DNA of 64,000 nt from Flaviramulus multivorans. Its GTDB lineage: Bacteria; Bacteroidota; Bacteroidia; Flavobacteriales; Flavobacteriaceae. The stretch is taken from positions 124,001 to 188,000 of the forward strand of contig NZ_JAKKDV010000002.1 of the NCBI RefSeq assembly GCF_021728415.1, in the 5' to 3' direction. Below, in pieces: positions 24,569-34,304 of the stretch (its first letter is position 1; each line of letters starts with the position of its first letter). A program made the translations under genes and the position numbers. The notes below the pieces were generated by a model. It did no database searches. It was not told the DNA's origin and saw only the letters and a program-made list of their open reading frames with translations.

Positions 24569-26914
24569 TTAACCTACTACTTCCAATTTAGCAAAACGTA
24601 ATAATAATTTTTTCACGCCACCATGCTGAAACTTTATTTCTGCTTTTACATCAGCTCCTGTGCCTTCAATTTTTAAAACTTCCCCTGTACCAAAACGAAT
24701 ATGCTTCACAATATTACCTACTACCAATTTGCTATCAAATAAATTAGTGTTTCCGTTGGTCTTTGAAACTGGTTTTAAGTTTTTAGGTGTTGTTACTTGA
24801 AACTTTTCTGGTTCTTTCTTTGCAGAATTTCCTTTTTTAAGTTTTGGTTGTTTTGCTGGTTTATACCTAATCACATTTGGTTCCACATCACCAAAAATGT
24901 CGGCACTTAGCATGGGGTTAAATCGCCGCTCTTCAATAGGAGTTACAATATCTAAGTATTCTTCATCAATTTCTTCAATAAAACGACTTGGTTCAGAATC
25001 TACTAATTTCCCCCATCTATAACGAGATAACGCATAGGTTAAATACGCTTGTTTTTCAGCTCTCGTTAATGCTACATAAAATAAGCGTCGCTCCTCCTCT
25101 AACTCAATTCTGGATCCCATACTCATGGCGCTTGGGAATAAATCTTCTTCTAATCCTACAATATACACGTATGGAAACTCCAACCCTTTTGCTAAATGTA
25201 TGGTCATTAACGCCACTCTATCTTGGTCGCCTTTGTCATTATCTAAATCGGTTGCCAATGCCACATCTTCTAAAAATTCAGCTAAAGACCCTGTTGTATC
25301 GGCAATTTCTTTCTGTCCTTCAACAAAATCCTTCATACCATTCAAAAGCTCTTCTATATTTTCCATTCTGGTAACGCCTTCTGGCGTTCCATCTTTATTA
25401 AACTCGCGAATTAAACCACTTGTTCTGGTAACATGTTCCGCTAATTCAAAGACGTCGGCAGTTTGATTTAAAACCTGATAGCTTTCAATCAATGTAACAA
25501 AATTTTGTAGCTTCGTTCTAGTTCCTGAATTGATTTTAACATCTGTTTTATCAATGTTTTTCATCACCTCGAATATGGTTTTGTCATATCCATTTGCAGA
25601 AACAATCAATTTATCAATAGTCGTTTGCCCAATACCACGAGGTGGAAAATTAATAATTCGCTTTAATGCTTCCTCATCAGCAGGGTTTATAATAAGACGC
25701 AAATAGGAAAGCACGTCTTTTATTTCTTTTCTCTGATAAAAGGATAATCCACCATAAATTCTATAAGGTATATCGCGCTTTCTCAAGGCATCTTCAATTG
25801 ACCTTGACTGGGCATTAGTACGATATAAAATGGCGAAATCACTATTTTTTAAATGGTTTTCCATTTTGCTTTCCCAAATCGTACTTGCTACGTAGCGCCC
25901 TTCATCGGCATCCGTTAACGAGCGATTAACCTTTATTTTAGCCCCTTCATCATTGGCTGTCCAAACCACTTTATCAAGTTTTGTTTGGTTTTTATCAATT
26001 ATGGAGTTTGCGGCGTTTACAATATTTTTTGTTGAACGATAATTTTGCTCTAGCCTAAAAACTTTTACATCATCATAATCCTTCTGGAAATTTAAAATAT
26101 TATTAATATTAGCACCACGAAACGCATAAATACTCTGAGCATCATCACCAACAACACAAATATTTTGAAACTTATCAGATAAAGCCCTTACAATTAAGTA
26201 TTGAGAATGATTTGTATCTTGATACTCATCAACTAAGATGTATTTGAAACGGTTTTGATATTTAGCAAGAACCTCTGGAAAACGTGTAAACAACTCATTG
26301 GTTTTTAATAACAAGTCATCAAAATCCATAGCGCCCGCTTTAAAACAACGTTCCACATATTCCTTATAAATATCACCCATTCTAGGTCTTCGCGCCATGG
26401 CATCGGCTTCAATCAATTCTGGGTTTTGAAAATACGCTCTTACTGTGATTAAACTATTTTTATAAGAAGAAATCCTTGAACGTATTTGCTTATACTTGTA
26501 AATATCTTTATCAAGATTCATTTCCTTAATAATCGAAGCGATTAACCTATCTGAATCTTGCGTGTCATAAATAGTGAAGTTACTAGGGTAACCTAATCTA
26601 TCAGCTTCAATACGCAAAATTTTAGCAAAAACCGAGTGGAATGTACCCATCCATAAATTTTTAGCTTCACTATTGCCAACAATGGTAGCAATACGTTCTT
26701 TCATTTCACGCGCTGCTTTGTTTGTAAAGGTTAGGGCTAAAATATTAAAGGCATCAATACCTTCGCTCATTAAATAAGCAATACGATATGTAAGCACTCT
26801 GGTTTTGCCCGATCCTGCACCTGCAATTACTATCATAGGGCCTTCTTTTTGCAAAGTAGGTGCTAGTTGAGCATCATTTAACTGACTTAAATAGGTCTCC
26901 AATGTCATTTTCAT
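24569..26914 (-). CDS. UvrD/PcrA-type SF1A DNA helicase
   Basis: 781 residues with all seven SF1 motifs: Walker A IAGAGSGKTRVLTYR, TFTNKAAREMKERI (Ia), FKYILVDEYQDTNHSQY (II), VVGDDAQSIYAFRGANI (III), RLEQNYRSTKNI (IV), MTIHLAKGLEFPYVYIVGLEE (V) and YVALTRAEKQAYLTYA (VI). The C-terminal 70 residues form a basic region plus a tudor-like RNAP-binding domain (GNIVKHIRFGTGEVLKIEG), as in PcrA. A 3'-5' helicase in repair and replication. First of three co-directional genes with Sua5 and VOC. Confidence 0.95.
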   Translation of the reverse strand: MKMTLETYLSQLNDAQLAPTLQKEGPMIVIAGAGSGKTRVLTYRIAYLMSEGIDAFNILALTFTNKAAREMKERIATIVGNSEAKNLWMGTFHSVFAKILRIEADRLGYPSNFTIYDTQDSDRLIASIIKEMNLDKDIYKYKQIRSRISSYKNSLITVRAYFQNPELIEADAMARRPRMGDIYKEYVERCFKAGAMDFDDLLLKTNELFTRFPEVLAKYQNRFKYILVDEYQDTNHSQYLIVRALSDKFQNICVVGDDAQSIYAFRGANINNILNFQKDYDDVKVFRLEQNYRSTKNIVNAANSIIDKNQTKLDKVVWTANDEGAKIKVNRSLTDADEGRYVASTIWESKMENHLKNSDFAILYRTNAQSRSIEDALRKRDIPYRIYGGLSFYQRKEIKDVLSYLRLIINPADEEALKRIINFPPRGIGQTTIDKLIVSANGYDKTIFEVMKNIDKTDVKINSGTRTKLQNFVTLIESYQVLNQTADVFELAEHVTRTSGLIREFNKDGTPEGVTRMENIEELLNGMKDFVEGQKEIADTTGSLAEFLEDVALATDLDNDKGDQDRVALMTIHLAKGLEFPYVYIVGLEEDLFPSAMSMGSRIELEEERRLFYVALTRAEKQAYLTYALSRYRWGKLVDSEPSRFIEEIDEEYLDIVTPIEERRFNPMLSADIFGDVEPNVIRYKPAKQPKLKKGNSAKKEPEKFQVTTPKNLKPVSKTNGNTNLFDSKLVVGNIVKHIRFGTGEVLKIEGTGADVKAEIKFQHGGVKKLLLRFAKLEVVG

Positions 26915-27045
26915 TTTAAGATGTGAAAATAACCAATGTTACGCTTTTAATTAAGTGGATTTATTAATAATTATAAACAATTGAATCTTGTTTAATGCTT
27001 TAGTAAATTTTGAATATCTTTAAGCTTCAATTTTTAAATTCAAGT

Positions 27046-28317
27046 ATGAAATTTCTTTTACTACCTATCGCTCTTTTAGCAGTTATTAATTTACATGGAC
27101 AAAACGATTTTGATAAACAATTTGTCGAAATAGAAGCTAAAGTTATTGAATGGCGTCGCGATTTTCATAAATACCCTGAATTATCAAACAGGGAATTTAA
27201 AACCGCCGAAAAAATTGCTAATCATTTAAAATCATTAGGATTAGAAGTGCAGACTGGTATTGCACATACTGGTGTTGTTGGTGTTTTAAAGGGAGATCAA
27301 CCAGGAAAAGTAATAGCTTTAAGAGCCGATATGGACGCTCTTCCTGTAACAGAACGAAACGATTTACCATTTAAATCTGAGGTTAAAACCACCTTTTTAG
27401 ATACGGAAACTGGTGTGATGCATGCCTGCGGGCATGATACTCATATGGCTATTTTAATGGGAGTAGCAGAAATACTTTCAAAAAATAAGGATAAAATAAA
27501 AGGAACGGTGAAATTCATTTTTCAACCTGCTGAAGAAGGCCCCTTACCTGGAGAAGAAGGTGGAGCAAAACTCATGATTAAAGAAGGCGTTTTAGAAAAC
27601 CCTAAAGTCGATGCTATTTTTGGATTGCATATTCGTTCAAATTATGAAGTAGGTACGATTTATTACAAAAAAGGTGGTGTTATGGCTTCCGTTGAGAGGT
27701 TTGTAATAAATGTAAAAGGAAAGCAAACACATGGAGGTCGTCCTTGGCAGGGTGTAGATCCTATTCTTATTTCTGCTAAAATTATTGATGGATTACAAAC
27801 CATAATAAGTAGAGAATCAGAATTAGTCAATGAGGCTGCAGTGATTACAGTTGGCAAAATTACAGCTGGCACACGCTTTAATATCATTCCTGAGACTGCT
27901 GAACTTATTGGAACCGTTAGAACACTGGATCCTGATATGAAATCACATATTGAAAAACGAATGACAGAAATGGTTACTACTCTAGCTAAAGCTTATGGTG
28001 GTGAAGCCACGATAAGTTTTCAAAATAACACAGCCATAACCTATAATGATTTTGATTTAGTGGATAAAATGTTGCCCTCTTTACAAAAAGTGGCTGGTCA
28101 ACAAAATGTTAGACTTAGAAAAGCAACTACTGGTGGTGAGGATTTTTCATATTACCAAGAAGTAGTTCCTGGGTTTTTCTTCTTTTTAGGTGGGATGACT
28201 CCGGGGAATGAGGAATTTTACCCACATCACACCCCAGATTTCTATATTGATGAAAGTGGATTGATTTTAGGCGTTAAAGCGTTTACACAAATAACATTCG
28301 ATTTTTTAAATAATTAA
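27046..28317 (+). CDS. Exported M20D amidohydrolase (hippurate/N-acyl amino-acid hydrolase type)
   Basis: 423 residues from the ATG at 27046, which opens a signal peptide (MKFLLLPIALLAVINLHGQ). An in-frame upstream TTG at 27010 would bury that signal, so it is rejected as the start. M20D metal motifs: MHACGHDTHMAILMG (with the Cys ligand), FQPAEEG (catalytic Glu), FGLHIRS, and a C-terminal TTGGEDFSYY and YPHHTPDF with the last histidine ligand. It hydrolyses N-acyl or dipeptide substrates in the periplasm. It ends 1 nt before the flavoprotein gene. Confidence 0.93.
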   Translation: MKFLLLPIALLAVINLHGQNDFDKQFVEIEAKVIEWRRDFHKYPELSNREFKTAEKIANHLKSLGLEVQTGIAHTGVVGVLKGDQPGKVIALRADMDALPVTERNDLPFKSEVKTTFLDTETGVMHACGHDTHMAILMGVAEILSKNKDKIKGTVKFIFQPAEEGPLPGEEGGAKLMIKEGVLENPKVDAIFGLHIRSNYEVGTIYYKKGGVMASVERFVINVKGKQTHGGRPWQGVDPILISAKIIDGLQTIISRESELVNEAAVITVGKITAGTRFNIIPETAELIGTVRTLDPDMKSHIEKRMTEMVTTLAKAYGGEATISFQNNTAITYNDFDLVDKMLPSLQKVAGQQNVRLRKATTGGEDFSYYQEVVPGFFFFLGGMTPGNEEFYPHHTPDFYIDESGLILGVKAFTQITFDFLNN

Positions 28318-28318
28318 T

Positions 28319-29881
28319 ATGGAAGGAGTTTTAGGTTTTTTATCTTCAATCCCTTGGTGGGTTTGGGTTTTAATACTTTTAGCACTAGTAGCAATTCGCG
28401 ATGTTTTTTTTCAAAAAGCACATACCATAAGTCACAATTACCCTATAGTAGGGCATTTACGTTATTTTTTAGAAAGCATTGGTCCTGAAATGCGTCAATA
28501 TTTTGTTGCAAACAATAGAGAGGAACTGCCTTTCAACCGTATTGAACGTGGGTGGATTTATGCCTCAGCTAAAAAAGAAAATAACTACGAAGGATTTGGT
28601 ACCGATAGAGATATTTACGCACATCATCATATTTTTATAAATAATGCTATGATTCCTTTTAAATTACCAGAGAATCATCCTAATACAATTGATAAAACGT
28701 TTTTACCCTGTGCCAAAGTTATGGGCGCCTTTAATAAAAGAAAAAAACCTTACAGACCTGCTTCTATCATTAATGTTTCTGCTATGAGTTTTGGCTCACT
28801 TTCAGCGAAAGCTATAGAATCGTTAAACAAAGGTGTTAAAATGGCTGATGCTTATCATAATACAGGTGAAGGTGGACTATCTCCCTACCATAGTAATGGC
28901 GGTGATGTTGTTTTTCATTTTGGTACAGGCTATTTTGGAGTTCGTGCAAAAGATGGTAGTTTTTCAATGAAAAAAATGATAAAGCTGGTTGAAGAAAACC
29001 CTTTTATTCGCGCCATTGAAGTAAAACTATCGCAAGGTGCCAAACCTGGTAAAGGTGGTGTACTCCCTGGAAAAAAAATTAGTCCAGAAATAGCAAAGAT
29101 TAGGCATGTTGAAGTGGGCAAAGATGTACTATCACCTCCTAATCATTCGGCTTTTTCAAATGTTCCTGAGATGGTTGATTTTATTGAAGATATTGCCGAA
29201 GCCACTGGATTACCCGTTGGTATTAAAGCTGCCATTGGAAAACTTGACCAATGGAAAGAGTTGGCAGACATTATGGAAAAAACAGGCAGAGGTCCAGATT
29301 TTATTACTGTAGATGGTGGTGAAGGTGGTACTGGTGCTGCTCCACCAAGTTTTGCAGACCATGTGTCGTTACCTTGGGTATATGGGTTTAGCGATTTATA
29401 CAAACTTTTTAAAGATAAAGGGCTAACGGAGCGCATTGTTTTTATTGGTAGTGGTAAACTCGGTTTTCCTGCAAAAGCAGCTATGGCTTTTGCCATGGGA
29501 GCAGATTGTATTAATGTTGCTAGAGAAGCTATGATGAGTATTGGTTGTATTCAAGCACAAATATGTCATACCAATCGTTGCCCAAGCGGTGTTGCTACAC
29601 AAAGCAAATGGTTACAAAATGGCATCGACCCAACATTAAAATCAGCACGTTTAGCACAATACTTTAAAACCTTTAGAAAAGAACTTATTGAAATTACTCA
29701 TGCCGTTGGTTACGAACATCCATGTCAATTTAAAATGTCTGATATTGAGATTAATGTTGATGACCATAATCTATCAAAAGAATTAAGCAGAACTTATATG
29801 TATGAAAAAACACCTGTACCATTTAACGGGATGCAAGCATTAAAAGATTGTTTATATTTGGGCGGAGCAAAAGTTAAATAA
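28319..29881 (+). CDS. Membrane-anchored FMN-binding glutamate synthase-like protein (GltB central domain)
   Basis: 520 residues. An N-terminal transmembrane helix (about 9-28) is followed by the FMN/Fe-S barrel of glutamate synthase large subunit: INVSAMSFGSLSAKAIESLNKG, GEGGLSPYH, DFITVDGGEGGTGAAPPSFAD, GADCINVAREAMMSIGCIQAQ, and CHTNRCPSGVATQ with the cysteines of the 3Fe-4S cluster. The glutaminase domain is absent, so this is not classical GOGAT; members of this stand-alone family have no settled activity. Probably co-transcribed with the amidohydrolase and the 174-residue protein. Confidence 0.92.
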   Translation: MEGVLGFLSSIPWWVWVLILLALVAIRDVFFQKAHTISHNYPIVGHLRYFLESIGPEMRQYFVANNREELPFNRIERGWIYASAKKENNYEGFGTDRDIYAHHHIFINNAMIPFKLPENHPNTIDKTFLPCAKVMGAFNKRKKPYRPASIINVSAMSFGSLSAKAIESLNKGVKMADAYHNTGEGGLSPYHSNGGDVVFHFGTGYFGVRAKDGSFSMKKMIKLVEENPFIRAIEVKLSQGAKPGKGGVLPGKKISPEIAKIRHVEVGKDVLSPPNHSAFSNVPEMVDFIEDIAEATGLPVGIKAAIGKLDQWKELADIMEKTGRGPDFITVDGGEGGTGAAPPSFADHVSLPWVYGFSDLYKLFKDKGLTERIVFIGSGKLGFPAKAAMAFAMGADCINVAREAMMSIGCIQAQICHTNRCPSGVATQSKWLQNGIDPTLKSARLAQYFKTFRKELIEITHAVGYEHPCQFKMSDIEINVDDHNLSKELSRTYMYEKTPVPFNGMQALKDCLYLGGAKVK

Positions 29882-29899
29882 CCTAACCGAAATTTATTT

Positions 29900-30424
29900 A
29901 TGGAGACCACCGAACGCATCATCGATTTGTTTTTATATGCAATACCTACAGTCATTACTGGAGTTATTGCTTACTATTTCTTTAGGGAACATACTAGAAA
30001 TGAAGATGGTCGTAGACGATTTTTATTAAAAAAAGATTTACAAGTAAATGCGATGCCCTTGCGCTTACAAGCTTATGAACGTATGGCACTTTTTTTAGAG
30101 CGTATATCTCCATCAAAATTACTAATAAGAATTCAACCAACAGACTCAAATAAAGAAAGTTATGAGTCTTTACTTATACAAAGCATTGAACAAGAATATG
30201 AACATAATTTATCGCAACAAATTTATATTAGTGATAAATGCTGGAACATAATAACTACTGCAAAGAATGCGACTATTCAACTTATTAGAAAGGCGAGCAT
30301 GCTTGAAAAAACAGACACTTCAAACAAATTACGTGAAGTAATTTTAACTGAAATGATGGAGCGCATATCACCGAGTGATGCAGCACTGTCGTTTATAAAA
30401 GATGAAGTTTCTGATTTATGGTAA
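29900..30424 (+). CDS. Membrane-anchored protein of unknown function (DUF7935-like)
   Basis: 174 residues. One N-terminal membrane helix (about 8-27), then a positively charged stretch, then a helical domain with PLRLQAYERMALFLERISPSK. From memory this looks like the DUF7935 family of Bacteroidota, whose function is not known. It follows the GltB-like gene by 18 nt on the same strand and ends at the edge of the convergent patatin gene (30425), so the two stop codons are back to back. Confidence 0.75.
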   Translation: METTERIIDLFLYAIPTVITGVIAYYFFREHTRNEDGRRRFLLKKDLQVNAMPLRLQAYERMALFLERISPSKLLIRIQPTDSNKESYESLLIQSIEQEYEHNLSQQIYISDKCWNIITTAKNATIQLIRKASMLEKTDTSNKLREVILTEMMERISPSDAALSFIKDEVSDLW

Positions 30425-31336
30425 TTAACCCATACGTAGTTCGTTTGAACTAGCCTCTTCACATTTCTTTTTAGCGTAATAATACCCTTGTTGCCACCAC
30501 GAGGTCATTAATTTTTTGTTAAAAATCAATGAGTTTTCAGTGAGTTTTGAAGGTGTGTAGAATAAATTAAGCTTTACGTCTTTATTTTTTGCTGCTAATT
30601 TTCCAATAATAATATCGCTCCGCTCTACCTGATCAAGTAGGTGTCCAAATAAATTTATCATTAACGAAAAAGGGTTTTTACCTAGCACTTTATTGTAAGC
30701 CATATTTTCAGATTCTAAAATAACAGCATCAACCTCGGTAGCTCCTCGTAAAATAGCCTCTCGTATTGGAACCACACAACCCAAACCACCATCGGCATAC
30801 TCAAATCCGTTTTTCTTTACCAAGGACATAAATGGAATATAATTACAAGAAATCCATATCCAATCACAAAACTCATCATAGCTAAAATCTTTTATAGACT
30901 TATATTCAACACAGTTTTTAGATAGGTTTGAAACTGTAACTACAACATCATCTTTGGTTTTCTTTATTAAATTATACTCCTCATAAGTAAAATGCTTTTT
31001 AATGTGTCGCCGTAATGCTTTACTCTCTCCAAAGGTGCGCTTCATTTTTATAAATTGCCACAGCGTATTAATAAAATCTATGGAAACAAACTCTCTATCA
31101 CCTTTCTTTCTTAAAGCAAAAGGATTTACACTAAAAATATTACTTTGATTTACGTTTGTAAAAACTTTATGAATTTTATCAATCTTACCCGCTGCTATAT
31201 GAGGTATTAATAAACTCCCTGTGGAGGTTCCTAAAAATAAATCATAATCTCTCTTCTCTTCTTTTATTAAATATTCGGCTACACCACCAGCATAAGCGCC
31301 TTTACTTCCTCCTCCTGATATTACTAATGCCCTCAT
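30425..31336 (-). CDS. Patatin-like phospholipase, tandem copy 2
   Basis: 303 residues with an intact patatin Ser/Asp dyad: oxyanion loop SGGGSKGAYAGGVAEYLI, nucleophile elbow LGTSTGSLLIPH (GxSxG, S41 region), and catalytic Asp in FEYADGGLGCVVPI (DGG). No signal peptide. Closely related to the upstream copy over its full length, sharing blocks such as EFCDWIWISCNY-PFMSLVKK, which points to an in-place duplication. It starts 2 nt after the stop of copy 1, last in the M1 peptidase operon. Probably a lipid acyl hydrolase; substrate unknown. Confidence 0.92.
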   Translation of the reverse strand: MRALVISGGGSKGAYAGGVAEYLIKEEKRDYDLFLGTSTGSLLIPHIAAGKIDKIHKVFTNVNQSNIFSVNPFALRKKGDREFVSIDFINTLWQFIKMKRTFGESKALRRHIKKHFTYEEYNLIKKTKDDVVVTVSNLSKNCVEYKSIKDFSYDEFCDWIWISCNYIPFMSLVKKNGFEYADGGLGCVVPIREAILRGATEVDAVILESENMAYNKVLGKNPFSLMINLFGHLLDQVERSDIIIGKLAAKNKDVKLNLFYTPSKLTENSLIFNKKLMTSWWQQGYYYAKKKCEEASSNELRMG

Positions 31337-31338
31337 AT

Positions 31339-32241
31339 TTAATTTTCTAATTGACTTACTTCTTGGTTTTTAAATTTAGCAAAATTATATCCATCCTGCC
31401 ACCATTTGGTCATTTTCTCTTTATTAAAAATTAATGAATTGGTGGTTAAAACCGTAGGCGCATAATAAAAGTTAATGATGGCGTTATTATTTGATGCAAC
31501 AAACTTACCTATTTTAATATTTTGAGACTCAATGCGGTCTAACATAAAATTAAACATATTGGTTAACAACGAAAAGGGATTACGAGAAGGCATCCTATTG
31601 AGCTGATTGGTTTCTGTTTGCAAAATAATAGCATCTACCACCGTTGCACCTCTTTTTATCGCTTCTTCAATAGGCACCATACTCCCTAAGCCACCATCAG
31701 CATATTCACAGCCATATTTTTTTACTAAAGACATAAACGGCGTATAGTTACAAGATATCCATATCCACTCACAAAATTCATCATAATCAAAATCTTTAAT
31801 AGATTTATACTCTACTTGGTTTAATGACAAATTAGAAACCGTAACAACAATTTCTTTACCCGATTCCTTTAAAAGCGTAAAATCATCGATTGTTATAGAT
31901 TCCTTTATAAGTGTTTTTAAATTATAACTTTCGCCAAAAGTTTTACTACCGCGCAATAAGTTTTTAAGAACGCTGAAATGATTAATCGCGATGTTTTGAA
32001 CACCATATTTAGATTTAATTACAAAAGGACAGACATTAAAAATACTGCTGTTATTAACGTTTGTGTAAACCGATTTGATTTTATCTATTTTATTTATGGC
32101 CAAATGAGAAACCAACAAACTGCCAGTAGAAGTACCTATAAACATTTGATAATGATGTTTTAAATCTTCAATAAGATATTGAGCCACACCGCCAGCAAAT
32201 GCACCTTTACTACCGCCTCCTGAAATAACTAATGCTCTCAC
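31339..32241 (-). CDS. Patatin-like phospholipase, tandem copy 1 (GTG start)
   Basis: 300 residues, the same fold and motifs as copy 2: SGGGSKGAFAGGVAQYLI, IGTSTGSLLVSH, and CEYADGGLGSMVPI. The start is a GTG at 32241-32239 whose last bases overlap the TGA of the M1 peptidase gene (GTGA), so translation is coupled. Copy 2 begins with ATG. Both copies keep the catalytic residues, so neither is an evident pseudogene. Confidence 0.92.
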   Translation of the reverse strand: MRALVISGGGSKGAFAGGVAQYLIEDLKHHYQMFIGTSTGSLLVSHLAINKIDKIKSVYTNVNNSSIFNVCPFVIKSKYGVQNIAINHFSVLKNLLRGSKTFGESYNLKTLIKESITIDDFTLLKESGKEIVVTVSNLSLNQVEYKSIKDFDYDEFCEWIWISCNYTPFMSLVKKYGCEYADGGLGSMVPIEEAIKRGATVVDAIILQTETNQLNRMPSRNPFSLLTNMFNFMLDRIESQNIKIGKFVASNNNAIINFYYAPTVLTTNSLIFNKEKMTKWWQDGYNFAKFKNQEVSQLEN

Positions 32242-34232
32242 TTGATTGTTTTTAAAAGTTCTTTAGCAAACTTAGAAAATTGCCAGTTATGATGATTCGT
32301 GGCCTGTTGTAAATTTTCTTTGCAAGCATCATTACACGATTGTATTTGGCTCAAATAACGAAACGCATTAATGCGACTTTCAAAGCCATATTTAGGGCTT
32401 GTATAATCAATCAACTCATCAAAATACGTCTTTTTGTTCTCAGTCTCAAAATCTTCAGTAACCAAAGCTAAAGTTAACCAAAGCATTCGCACATTTTTAT
32501 CACTAAACCCTTGAATACCGTTTGTTTTATTAAGGTATTTATGTCGCTCTTGCGGAAAATTAGCCCATAAATTATACAAGGCAGCTTCAATGGTGATATA
32601 TGATTTGTCATCAAGAAGCGATTCGTAATCCGTTTTTAATTCTGATGGGATTGTAGTTAACGTTTTTGCAATGGCTTGACGAACTTTGACGTCATCAATA
32701 AGAAATGTTGATTTTGAAATGTTATTTCCTAAATCTTTTACTATTCTAGCTTTATAAAATGAATTATTTTGACCCAATAAAAACAATTTACATACTTCTG
32801 GTGTTTCTTTACAATTATATTGAAGGTATTGTTTTATTGATATTGAATTCAAATACAAAATTTCTTCCATTTCACCATAATTAAGCTCATCACTTTCTAA
32901 CCAATTTTCAACAAACTCACTCAAGTCTTGCCCACTAGCCTTTTCAACTTCATTTATAAAATCATCAGTCTCAACATTTTTAAACTGATATTTTAGCAAA
33001 TAGTTTTTTACAGCTTTTTTGAAAGCCTTATCGCCTACTTTTTCTCGTAAAATATGCAAAGCCCATGCTCCTTTTTTATAAAAGGTTGTGCTACTCGATT
33101 TCGAATCCAACAATGAAGTGCTTCCACCAGCTTTATCCTGCTCTAAAAGCTCTTGTGCATATTCATAAAGTCGCCAATAGTAGTAATCATCACCAAACAC
33201 CTCGCGCTCTGCTAATAAAGCGTAATACGTTGCAAAACCTTCTTGCAACCAGTGGTGCGTTCCCGATGTTTCGGTTACCAAATTACCAAACCATTGATGC
33301 GCCAATTCATGAGCATTTACATTTACATAGTTTTTATCAACAAATGCAATAGAATCAATTACATAACTATCTGCAAAAATGGTACAACTTGTATTTTCCA
33401 TTCCGGCATACAGAAAATCTTTGACAGGCACTTGTTTATAATTTTGCCATGGATACGGAACACCAATTTCCTCTTCCAAAAAATCAAATATTTGCTTGGT
33501 GTAGCGATACGTAGGTTCAAACTTCAAGGAATCTTCAGGGTAATAATACATTTCTAAAGGAATACCGCTCTTTGAATACGCTACTTTTTTATCGTATTTA
33601 CCAATGGCTAAAGCAACCAAATAGCTAGACATAGGTTGTTGCATATCGTAATGCCAAGTGATTGTTGATTCGTTTATCTGTTTGTCTAATAATTTACCAT
33701 TGGCTATAACTTCATAATCTTTATCAAAAGTGATGGATAAATCGAACTCTATTTTATCGTTCATGTCATCAATACTAGGCAACCAATTGCTCGTGTATTT
33801 TCCTTGACCTTGTGTCCAAATCTGTTTATTGCCATTTTCATGTTCCCAATCGATAAAATACATGGCTTTTTTGGGATTGTTTTTAAAAAAGAAAAATCTC
33901 AAACCATACTCTTGACCCTTTTTGAAGTCATGTACAAGCCATATTTTTTTATCATTGCAATTATTTACAACCTCACCTCTATGAAGAAGATCTGCTTTTT
34001 TATTCTTAGGAAACATAATCATTTTCATGTAACGCATATCAACTGCATCTAAATAGATTGAATCTACATCTTTTAAAATTTCGAAAGTACATTCAAATTT
34101 ACCATAGACTTTGCTTTGAGATACATCAAAATTAACACTGGCATTAATCCTTTTAAAATCAACATATTCCGTTTGTTGAGAAAACCCCAATAAAGCAAAA
34201 CAGAAAAAGAAAAGTGACACTAAATACTTCAT
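32238..34232 (-). CDS. Exported M1 family metallopeptidase (aminopeptidase N-like)
   Basis: 664 residues from the ATG at 34232, which starts a signal peptide (MKYLVSLFFFCFALLGFSQ). The reading frame extends 30 codons further upstream but would cover the recG start, so the internal ATG is chosen. M1 motifs: GMENTSCTIF (GxMEN) and VNAHELAHQWFGNLVT (HExxH-x18-E), then WLQEGFATYYALLAE. After the catalytic domain comes an ERAP-like helical C-terminal region. Secreted or periplasmic aminopeptidase. First gene of the operon with the two patatins, divergent from recG. Confidence 0.94.
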   Translation of the reverse strand: MKYLVSLFFFCFALLGFSQQTEYVDFKRINASVNFDVSQSKVYGKFECTFEILKDVDSIYLDAVDMRYMKMIMFPKNKKADLLHRGEVVNNCNDKKIWLVHDFKKGQEYGLRFFFFKNNPKKAMYFIDWEHENGNKQIWTQGQGKYTSNWLPSIDDMNDKIEFDLSITFDKDYEVIANGKLLDKQINESTITWHYDMQQPMSSYLVALAIGKYDKKVAYSKSGIPLEMYYYPEDSLKFEPTYRYTKQIFDFLEEEIGVPYPWQNYKQVPVKDFLYAGMENTSCTIFADSYVIDSIAFVDKNYVNVNAHELAHQWFGNLVTETSGTHHWLQEGFATYYALLAEREVFGDDYYYWRLYEYAQELLEQDKAGGSTSLLDSKSSSTTFYKKGAWALHILREKVGDKAFKKAVKNYLLKYQFKNVETDDFINEVEKASGQDLSEFVENWLESDELNYGEMEEILYLNSISIKQYLQYNCKETPEVCKLFLLGQNNSFYKARIVKDLGNNISKSTFLIDDVKVRQAIAKTLTTIPSELKTDYESLLDDKSYITIEAALYNLWANFPQERHKYLNKTNGIQGFSDKNVRMLWLTLALVTEDFETENKKTYFDELIDYTSPKYGFESRINAFRYLSQIQSCNDACKENLQQATNHHNWQFSKFAKELLKTIK

Positions 34233-34304
34233 ACTAAAATAATAACAAGGATTAGACCAAAATAGCACTTTTAATCTTAATTGGAATAACGTAAATTCGC
34301 TTTT

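Noticed and set aside
27010-27045. TTG start for the M20 amidohydrolase
   Set aside because: It would place 12 residues ahead of a clear signal peptide starting with ATG at 27046.
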